Source of the DNA: CAZPDM01 sp964585305
GTDB lineage: Bacteria > Planctomycetota > Uabimicrobiia > Uabimicrobiales > JABWCH01
Length of the DNA: 64,000 bases
Direction: 5' to 3'
NCBI GenBank assembly: GCA_964585305.1
Contig: CAZPDM010000010.1
Span: 1 to 64,000 of the forward strand
Below, piece by piece: positions 24,440 to 31,342 of this stretch. Position 1 is the stretch's first letter, and each line of letters begins with the position of its first letter. A model generated the notes under the pieces. It was not told the origin of the DNA and made no database searches. It saw only the letters and a list, made by a program, of their open reading frames with translations. A program made the position numbers and the translations under genes.

Positions 24440-25984
24440 ATGGACAATATGTTTGATATGTGGAAAAAAATGACTGAGATTTCGCAAGAAAATCTCAATT
24501 TGTGGCAAAAAATGACACAAACCAATGCCACAATTTGGATGCAGCTTTTTGAACCATGGAAACCTATGCTAGAAGCTATTCAGAAAATGGGTCCATATAT
24601 AACAAAAGGTTGGACTAATCAACTTTCTGAAAATTATATGCAAACTCTAAATCAAAAAAGTTTAGGTGCGTTTCAAGAATGGGATAAGAAAGTTCTAAGT
24701 CAGTTACAAGAAATGGCGACTGCAAATTTTCTTTCAAGCTATCAAAAGTTAATGTCTCAAAGTGCACAAATGCTCCAGGAATCACAAAGCAGAGATCCCA
24801 ATATTGTCATGGATTTTTGGCAAACTATGCTTACTGAATATTTACGTGATATGGATGCTATTACAAAAGAAACAAAAAAGATCAATATTCAGCATGTCAT
24901 GGAAATTATGACAAAGATGATGACAGGTCAATGGGATGAAAGCGTTCAAAAATACACAGAACGTTTTTGGGATTCTCTTAAAGTAAAAATGCAATATGGA
25001 CCTGAATATTATGCCAATCCTGATGATGTAAAAGTAGGACAAACACCAAAAGAATTAGTTTGGCAAAAAGGAAAATGGAAATTATATCACTATAAACCAG
25101 CCGATGGTACTACGCCACAAGGATTACCAATTTTTATTGTATATGCACTTATCAATCGTTATTATATTGATGATTTGTTACCAGGGATAAGTCTTGTTGA
25201 ATATTATACCAAACAAGGTTGTGATGTTTATATCACAGATTGGGGCGATCCTTCTTATGAAGATCGCGTTCTTACCTTAGATCAATTTATTGAAGATGGC
25301 GTTGGTGGAATGGTTCAATATATTTGCCAAAAGCATAACGTTCCTCAAGTTAATCTTCTTGGACATTGCATGGGGGGGGTGCTTAGTATTATTTATACCG
25401 CACTTCATCAAGATAAAATTGCTAAACTCATTACTCTTACTGCCCCTGTAACAGCCCGCAAAGGCGGAGTTGTAAGTGCTTGGTCTTATCTTTCTCCTAT
25501 CGATCCTATCATTGACACTTTTGGGAATGTTCCTGCTAAATTAATTCGTTATACATTTATCTCTATGAAGCCCTATTATGAAGCTATTCGTTGGCATCGT
25601 TATTACACAAATTTAGACAAAGGCGATGCAAAAGCCTTAGAGATTGGCAATGCTGTTGATAAATGGGTAAATGATAATGTGGATATTCCTGGCGAATTTT
25701 TCCGCAAATTCTTCAAAGAAATGTATATGAAAGATGCTTTAGTTCATGGAACCATGACGATCAATGATCGTAAAGTTGTCCTTTCTAATATTACTTGTCC
25801 AGTGATGAATATTTTTGGCGAAGAAGATTGGATTGTAACTCCTGAATCTGCTGAAATGCTTAACACCCTTGTTTCTAGTCCACAAAAAATAGCGAAAAAA
25901 ATCTTTGGTCAGCATCTTGGAATTTTATTTGACCCAAGAAATCGCGTCATTTGGGAGGACAGTGTAAGATTTTTTCGTGGCTAA
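24440..25984 (+). CDS. phaC: Polyhydroxyalkanoate synthase
   Basis: A 514-residue PHA synthase that polymerises hydroxyacyl-CoA into storage polyester at the granule surface. The alpha/beta-hydrolase core (about 180-514) has the lipase-like box GHCMGG with nucleophile Cys310, the Asp in FGEEDWIVTP and the His in FGQHLGILFDP, so the triad is complete. The core resembles class III/IV PhaC, but here a ~170-residue amphipathic, Met/Gln-rich helical N-terminus precedes it. This may stand in for the separate PhaE/PhaR subunit. A run of eight Gs (25372-25379) lies directly after the nucleophile codon. It has a strong promoter with an operator-like palindrome, and heads a three-gene operon with a thiolase and a DUF35-reductase fusion. 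Confidence 0.93.
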   Translation: MDNMFDMWKKMTEISQENLNLWQKMTQTNATIWMQLFEPWKPMLEAIQKMGPYITKGWTNQLSENYMQTLNQKSLGAFQEWDKKVLSQLQEMATANFLSSYQKLMSQSAQMLQESQSRDPNIVMDFWQTMLTEYLRDMDAITKETKKINIQHVMEIMTKMMTGQWDESVQKYTERFWDSLKVKMQYGPEYYANPDDVKVGQTPKELVWQKGKWKLYHYKPADGTTPQGLPIFIVYALINRYYIDDLLPGISLVEYYTKQGCDVYITDWGDPSYEDRVLTLDQFIEDGVGGMVQYICQKHNVPQVNLLGHCMGGVLSIIYTALHQDKIAKLITLTAPVTARKGGVVSAWSYLSPIDPIIDTFGNVPAKLIRYTFISMKPYYEAIRWHRYYTNLDKGDAKALEIGNAVDKWVNDNVDIPGEFFRKFFKEMYMKDALVHGTMTINDRKVVLSNITCPVMNIFGEEDWIVTPESAEMLNTLVSSPQKIAKKIFGQHLGILFDPRNRVIWEDSVRFFRG

Positions 25985-27359
25985 AAATGAACCTGTAGAA
26001 AAAAAATCATCTGCAGAAACTAAAGATGTAAATATTACAAAGAAAGAATCTGCAGTTAAGCAACCCATTTTCAGAAAAGGATTGCGGCTTATGAAAAAAA
26101 TCCAACCTTTGCCAAGAGGCGTTGCGATTGTTGGAGCAGGAATTTCCAAATTTGGAACTTTTCCAGAAAAAGCAGGCAGAGATTTATTTGTTGAAGCCTA
26201 TCAAGAAATGGCAAATTCTATTGATAAAGGCTTTGATCCCGAAGAAATTGAAATGTTATATATTGGCAATTTTTCCGGTGATATGTTTGAAGGGCAAGGT
26301 CATCTCGCGCCTATCATGAGTGACTCTGTTGGTTTAGTTCCACGTCCAGCAACTCGTGTAGAAGATGCTTGCGCAAGTGGTGGTGTTGCCTTAAGGCAAG
26401 GAATCCTTGCTATTGCATCTGGCATGTATGACGTTGTTTTGGTTGGTGGAGTTGAGAAAATGACCAATCTTCCAACTACTCAAGTTACAGATGCTTTAGG
26501 CCTTGCTGCGGACACATTATATGAAACTCCTGTAGGTTTTACTTTCCCTGGTTTGTATGCAGCTATTGCCACATCATACTTTAATAAATATGGTGCTACT
26601 CCTGAAGATCTTATGTATGTCGCTTTAAAAAATCATGAAAATGGAGCGTTAAATCCTAATGCTCAATTTAATATGACAATTTCCGATTGGATGAAATCAA
26701 GAATAGAAGCTGCAAAGAAAAAAGGACGCCCCGCTCCTACGTGGAAAGATGTTTGGGAATTTTTAAAAGATAATGCTGGCAATCCTATGATTGCATGGCC
26801 ATTACGTCTTTTTGATTGCTCCCCTGTCAGTGATGGTGCAGCGTCAGTTCTTTTAGTTGCTTCTGAATACGCACACGAATATACAGATAAACCTATCCAT
26901 ATCATTGGAACAGGTCAGGCTTCAGATGTACCATTATTTAGTCGCCCTGATTTAACTTCTTTATCTGCTGCAGCCAAAGCCAGTCAAATTGCTTATGAAA
27001 TGGCAGGCGTCAAACCGAATGACATTCAACTTGCAGAAGTCCATGATTGTTTTACAATTGCAGAAATTATTGCCACTGAAGATTTAGGTTTTTTCCCAAA
27101 AGGCCAAGGATGGCGTATGGCAAAAGAAGGCATAACTGCACGCAATGGAATTAAACCAATAAATTCTTCCGGCGGTCTTAAAGCTAAAGGACATCCAGTT
27201 GGAGCCTCTGGTGTAGGTCAAGTCTATGAAATTTGGAAACAAATGCGCGGTGAAGCAGGAAATCGCCAAATTTCCTGTGATATTCCTCTAGCATTAACTC
27301 ATAATGTTGGTGCCACAGGGACAACGTGTGTCGTGCATATTTTTGAAAAAAAATTCTAG
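25977..27359 (+). CDS. Thiolase of the DUF35-dependent (SCP2/archaeal-like) type
   Basis: A 460-residue thiolase-fold enzyme expected to make acetoacetyl-CoA from acetyl-CoA. Active-site Cys is in VEDACASGGVALRQG, one active-site His region is in NSSGGLKAKGHPVGASG, and another is in EVHDCFTIAE. The C-terminal CxGG motif of biosynthetic thiolases is replaced by HNVGATGTTCVVH, as in SCP2-like/archaeal thiolases that work in a complex with a DUF35 protein. The next gene supplies a DUF35 domain. Two starts are possible. The GTG at 25977 overlaps phaC and adds a 38-residue Lys-rich tail. The ATG at 26091 has AGGA nine bases upstream and begins at the domain edge. I list the longer form without strong preference. 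Confidence 0.88.
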   Translation: MAKNEPVEKKSSAETKDVNITKKESAVKQPIFRKGLRLMKKIQPLPRGVAIVGAGISKFGTFPEKAGRDLFVEAYQEMANSIDKGFDPEEIEMLYIGNFSGDMFEGQGHLAPIMSDSVGLVPRPATRVEDACASGGVALRQGILAIASGMYDVVLVGGVEKMTNLPTTQVTDALGLAADTLYETPVGFTFPGLYAAIATSYFNKYGATPEDLMYVALKNHENGALNPNAQFNMTISDWMKSRIEAAKKKGRPAPTWKDVWEFLKDNAGNPMIAWPLRLFDCSPVSDGAASVLLVASEYAHEYTDKPIHIIGTGQASDVPLFSRPDLTSLSAAAKASQIAYEMAGVKPNDIQLAEVHDCFTIAEIIATEDLGFFPKGQGWRMAKEGITARNGIKPINSSGGLKAKGHPVGASGVGQVYEIWKQMRGEAGNRQISCDIPLALTHNVGATGTTCVVHIFEKKF

Positions 27360-27451
27360 GCTATAAATATTAGGCAATATTTGTTTTCCCCTTTAATTTT
27401 AGTTAAAGAATGAAACATAATATTGCCAATAAAAAATAATCGGAGGATGCC

Positions 27452-28720
27452 ATGTCTGAACCAAACACCAATTCGGCTAATGTTATAACTCGGCCGTTCA
27501 CAGCAAATTCCTTCTATCAATATTTGAGCGAAAAAAAGCTCATGGCTGTACGTTGCAAAAAAACAAATGCTTTATATATTCCCCCTAAAGCCGTTGTTCC
27601 AACAACAACTTCTGCTGATTTGGAATGGACACAACTTTCTGGTAAAGGAAAGCTAGCTGCTTTTACTATTATCTATATTGGTCCAACTTTTATGAATAAC
27701 TCTGGCTTTAGTCGCGACAATCCTTACATTTCCGCTATCATTACCTTAGATGAAGGTGTAGGAATTTGTTCTCGTATCATTGGACTTAATTCTAAAGATG
27801 TTCATTCTATACAAATTGGAATGCCCCTTGTAGCGGACTATGTTTCCCAATTTGATGGTAAATCTAATAAAATTATCCTTGCCTTCCGGCCAGATATTCC
27901 CGAACAACAGACTTCCAAGGCCGAAGCTAAAGCTGTAACAGAAGAAGGAGAAGATATGAGGCTAAAAGATAAGGTTGCTTTAATTACCGGTGGAGCAGCT
28001 GGAATTGGTAAAGCTACTGCAGAATTGTTTGCTAAACATGGAGCAAAAGTTGTTATTTGCGACGTTAATGAAACTCTTGGTCAAGAAGTTGTAAAAAATC
28101 TTGGAGACAATGCCAGTTTTTATAAAGTAAATGTTGCAAACCGCCAAGAAGTTCAATCATGGGTAGAAGCTGTTGTTGCTAAGTACAATCGTATTGATAT
28201 TCTTGTTAATAATGCAGGCATTATTCGAGATAACCAACTTGTAAAATACAAAGATGGTGCTGTCGTCAAACAAATGCCAGAATCTGATTTTGATCTTGTT
28301 GTACAAGTCAACCTCAAAGGCTCATTTAATTGTACACAAGCTGTGGTTCCATTTATGATCAAACAAAATGGCGGAGTAATTCTATGTGCCAGTTCTATAG
28401 TTGGTCTGGATGGTAATTTTGGACAAACCAATTATGTCGCTACAAAATCTGGCGTTATTGGCATGACTAAAGTTTGGGCGCGTGAGCTTGGTAAGTATAA
28501 TATCCGAGCGAATGCAGTTGCTCCTGGATTTACAGCAACCGAAATTTTGAATTCTATGCCAGATAAAGTACTCAACGACATCAAATCTCATACACCATTA
28601 GGACGATTAGGTACGCCTACAGATATTGCTAATGCCTATCTATTTTTAGCATCCGATGAAGCCAGCTTTATTAGCGGCACTGTATTGCGTGTAGATGGCG
28701 GCAGTGTTCAAGGAACATAG
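27452..28720 (+). CDS. DUF35 (OB-fold) fused to 3-oxoacyl/acetoacetyl-CoA reductase (SDR)
   Basis: A 422-residue two-domain protein. Residues ~15-150 are a DUF35-type acyl-CoA-associated OB-fold (MAVRCKKTNALYIPP, then KGKLAAFTIIYIGP and NPYISAIITLDEG). The zinc-ribbon cysteines of this family are mostly lost; only one Cys remains. From residue 169 there is a complete SDR: NAD(P) motif ITGGAAGIG, NNAG, catalytic Ser in CASSIVG and YVATK. It resembles FabG/PhaB and should reduce acetoacetyl-CoA. DUF35 normally partners thiolases, so the fusion may channel product from the upstream thiolase to the reductase and on to PhaC. The ATG follows CGGAGGATGCC. An internal in-frame ATG with AAGGAG sits exactly at the domain junction. 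Confidence 0.88.
   Translation: MSEPNTNSANVITRPFTANSFYQYLSEKKLMAVRCKKTNALYIPPKAVVPTTTSADLEWTQLSGKGKLAAFTIIYIGPTFMNNSGFSRDNPYISAIITLDEGVGICSRIIGLNSKDVHSIQIGMPLVADYVSQFDGKSNKIILAFRPDIPEQQTSKAEAKAVTEEGEDMRLKDKVALITGGAAGIGKATAELFAKHGAKVVICDVNETLGQEVVKNLGDNASFYKVNVANRQEVQSWVEAVVAKYNRIDILVNNAGIIRDNQLVKYKDGAVVKQMPESDFDLVVQVNLKGSFNCTQAVVPFMIKQNGGVILCASSIVGLDGNFGQTNYVATKSGVIGMTKVWARELGKYNIRANAVAPGFTATEILNSMPDKVLNDIKSHTPLGRLGTPTDIANAYLFLASDEASFISGTVLRVDGGSVQGT
27945..27958 (+). promoter_or_regulatory. Internal ribosome-binding site and in-frame ATG at the domain junction
   Basis: AAGGAG (27945-27950) stands five bases before an in-frame ATG (27956-27958, codon 169), which starts the SDR domain as MRLKDKVALITGG, exactly where a stand-alone reductase would begin. 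It could yield a separate reductase besides the fusion. The same bases also encode an acidic EEGED linker, so chance is possible. Confidence 0.45.
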
Positions 28721-28740
28721 AATATTTCAAACATCAAAAA

Positions 28741-28777
28741 AAAGCTAATAGTTTTGTTTAACTATTAGCTTTTTTTG
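28741..28777. terminator. Terminator at the end of the PHA operon
   Basis: AAGCTAATAGTT (28742-28753) and AACTATTAGCTT (28760-28771) form a 12-bp stem with As before and seven Ts after. It can serve both the PHA operon and the converging thioredoxin gene. Confidence 0.88.
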
Positions 28778-28817
28778 TGTAATCTACTAATTAGATGAAG
28801 TTCCTGTAGAAGATATT

Positions 28818-29345
28818 TTAGTTATTAGTTTTTTTCGTTTCTTGTTCTATTTCTCTTTTAAGAAGATTGATAAAATGTTTAAGTTTTTCTTTTCTATCAT
28901 AACCAATTTTTTGTTCAATAATTTTTCCATCTTTAGCAATCAGATAATTTCTAGGAATATACCCTTTAGCAAATTGATCGTAAATTTTACGATCTGGATC
29001 TGCAACAAAAATAAGTTTATAAGAATGCTCTTCTACAAAATTCTTTATAATTTCTTCCGTTTCTTCACGTCCTACAATAATCATAACAAAATCAGAATTA
29101 CTTTGATATTCTAACCAAACTTTTTGTAACTCAGGAAGTTCTGCTTTACATGGTGGACACCAAGTAGCAAAAAATGTCAACCAAACTATTTTATTTTCTA
29201 AACTAATTTTTTGTCCATCTATTGTTGTAACTTCAGAGATTGGATTTTTTTCTCCATTTTTTAAGACATTATATGATTCATTTTCTTGGCATAATCCATA
29301 ACTGGCAAGCCCTAAACATAAAAGGACGAGTAAAAATCTTTTCAT
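28818..29345 (-). CDS. TlpA/ResA-like thioredoxin-fold protein
   Basis: A 175-residue exported thiol-disulfide oxidoreductase. The N-terminal MKRFLLVLLCLGLASYG is a signal peptide; the following LCQ is a poor lipobox, so soluble export is more likely than a lipoprotein. The redox site is FATWCPPCKAELPEL (CPPC), and a cis-Pro lies in KGYIPRNYLI. This matches the TlpA/ResA family, which reduces disulfides in periplasmic proteins such as cytochrome c precursors. It is downstream of the VWA gene with a 23-base gap, so probably in the same transcript, though no functional tie is evident. Confidence 0.87.
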   Translation of the reverse strand: MKRFLLVLLCLGLASYGLCQENESYNVLKNGEKNPISEVTTIDGQKISLENKIVWLTFFATWCPPCKAELPELQKVWLEYQSNSDFVMIIVGREETEEIIKNFVEEHSYKLIFVADPDRKIYDQFAKGYIPRNYLIAKDGKIIEQKIGYDRKEKLKHFINLLKREIEQETKKTNN

Positions 29346-29368
29346 AATTTTTCCTTAAAATTAAAATC

Positions 29369-31303
29369 TTATATATCCAATTTTTTCTTAGGCAAAAATT
29401 GCCAGATGCTTAAAGAACGCCGATGAAACCAATACCATTCTAATAGCATAACAACTAACGCCATGATTACAAAGAAGGGCCAAAGTTCGCGATTTAAAAT
29501 AGCAGTAGAGTCTTGAGTTAATGTTTTTTCTCCAACTTTGATTTCTTGCGCAGGTTTAATACAACTTTCTTCAGGTGAACCTAAGAATGAAGATAATATA
29601 ATAGGAGGGAAAGTAGAATCATACTCTAAATGATAAAATCCTAATAAATCATTTTGTCCATACATCCATTGCCCAAATTTAGGACGCTGAAGTAATATTT
29701 TTTTATCATCAGGGTTTTTCATAGTTGCTTGTTGTACATGTCTTGAAAGCGGTAAAACAAAGGGTGTTGAAATTTGTTGATGATATTGATAGCGTTGTTC
29801 CATGAACCAGGAAATCGTATTATGAATAAAAATAGGAAAGGAAATTTCCAATGGCCAATCTGAATTTTGAAGATTATAAGCAACGAGTAAAAATTGGCTA
29901 TTTTCTTTATTAAAATAGCCCATAATAATATGGTTTTCTGCTTCCAGCAAAGATATTGTATTTTCAGGCCATCTTAATTCCATTGCTTCAACAATGTTAA
30001 TTTTTCGAAGCTCTACAAATTGCATCGTTGGATGATCGTCTTTCTGATCGCTTATTTCCAAACGTTTCCCTGATGGTGCTTTGAGTGTTCCTAAAATTTG
30101 CAAATTTGCCAAAGCTGGCAAAGAATTAAAACAAAAATAGTTGCCTGGCGGCAAAGTTTCTAAAGAATTCCAATCTTCTAAAATAACTATATCATATTCG
30201 AATGCGTTCAATTTTGTAATCAATTGGGAAGGTTGCACATAGTCTATATCAATTTTTTGAACAGCTAAAGCTTTTTTCAAGAAGCTATTTTGAACACATA
30301 CTAATACTTTTGGTTTGGCCCAATTTCCTAAAGCATAATAAGCATAATTATCTAATTCTAAATAATCATCCCCTACCGTTGGTTGGAAATGCAATAAAAT
30401 ATTGCCTTGTTGAATTTGCAAATTCGGCCAAACAATTCCTTGAATATCTCCAGGTTTTAGAGTTAACCCTTTTGTTTCTCCTTCTAAAAGAACATCATCT
30501 ATTTTAAGTTGCAATAATCCTTGAACTTCTTCTTCTCCAAAATTTTGAATACGGCAAAATATTTGGGTGCTATTGCTTAAAGATAATCTTTTTGCTTCTA
30601 AAGAGACAATCGCGACATTGTTTTGTCGTTGACCAACTAGAATAAATTCAGGCAAAATTCGTTGGGGATGTCCTTGATAAAAATTTTTTATAGTATCTGA
30701 AAGATTTGGGATTGCGCTATCTGAGACAATGTATATTTTAGGATTAGTTAAATGAGTAGTTAACGTATTTGCTAAAATAAAAGCGTCTTGAATATTTGTA
30801 ATACTATGTTTTGGAGTAATTTGATTGAGAACTTCATATAAATCTTTTTTGGATTCTGTAAAAGCTGTATGAGTCAAAACTTGACTTCCAAAGCTAGCTA
30901 ATATCATTCGATCTCCAGTTCCAAGATCGTTAATAATTTTTTCAATAATGTCTTTAGCCAGTTGAAATCTTGTTTTTCCAGACTCTTCTATGGTCTGCAT
31001 ACTTGCAGAGTTATCAAGTAATACAATAATATTTCGTCCTTGTTTAATCTCTTTGGCCCAAAATGGTCGTGTTATTGCCAAAATAAGTAATATTGCTAAA
31101 AGCAGTTGTAAAACTAGAAGAAGATTGTTTTTTAATCTTTGAAATGGGGAATTAACCTGCATATCTTGTAGCATATTACGCCATAACATCGTTGATGGAA
31201 AAAATTGCTTTTCTCTTTTTAATTTGAGAAAATAAAATAATATAATAACAGGGATAATCCACAACCAAATTAAAGCCCCAAGATTTAAAAAATAAGAAGA
31301 CAT
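29369..31303 (-). CDS. BatA-like membrane protein with VWA domain
   Basis: A 644-residue protein with the BatA/aerotolerance-type N-terminus: a first helix (about 8-26) and a second at ~58-78, with the intervening loop FFPSTMLWRNMLQD. A von Willebrand A domain starts at about residue 90, with MIDAS motif DNSAS in IVLLDNSASMQT and later Thr/Asp ligands, so it can bind a divalent metal. A beta-rich C-terminal half and a final membrane helix (~612-632) follow. BatA-like proteins usually stand with MoxR and DUF58 genes; here neither is present, but a TgpA-like gene is found 9 kb away. It is followed by the thioredoxin gene and preceded by the FHA-pseudokinase gene. Confidence 0.82.
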   Translation of the reverse strand: MSSYFLNLGALIWLWIIPVIILFYFLKLKREKQFFPSTMLWRNMLQDMQVNSPFQRLKNNLLLVLQLLLAILLILAITRPFWAKEIKQGRNIIVLLDNSASMQTIEESGKTRFQLAKDIIEKIINDLGTGDRMILASFGSQVLTHTAFTESKKDLYEVLNQITPKHSITNIQDAFILANTLTTHLTNPKIYIVSDSAIPNLSDTIKNFYQGHPQRILPEFILVGQRQNNVAIVSLEAKRLSLSNSTQIFCRIQNFGEEEVQGLLQLKIDDVLLEGETKGLTLKPGDIQGIVWPNLQIQQGNILLHFQPTVGDDYLELDNYAYYALGNWAKPKVLVCVQNSFLKKALAVQKIDIDYVQPSQLITKLNAFEYDIVILEDWNSLETLPPGNYFCFNSLPALANLQILGTLKAPSGKRLEISDQKDDHPTMQFVELRKINIVEAMELRWPENTISLLEAENHIIMGYFNKENSQFLLVAYNLQNSDWPLEISFPIFIHNTISWFMEQRYQYHQQISTPFVLPLSRHVQQATMKNPDDKKILLQRPKFGQWMYGQNDLLGFYHLEYDSTFPPIILSSFLGSPEESCIKPAQEIKVGEKTLTQDSTAILNRELWPFFVIMALVVMLLEWYWFHRRSLSIWQFLPKKKLDI

Positions 31304-31342
31304 ATATTTTCTTTCAAAAACTTAGGACTGAAATTAAAAAAA

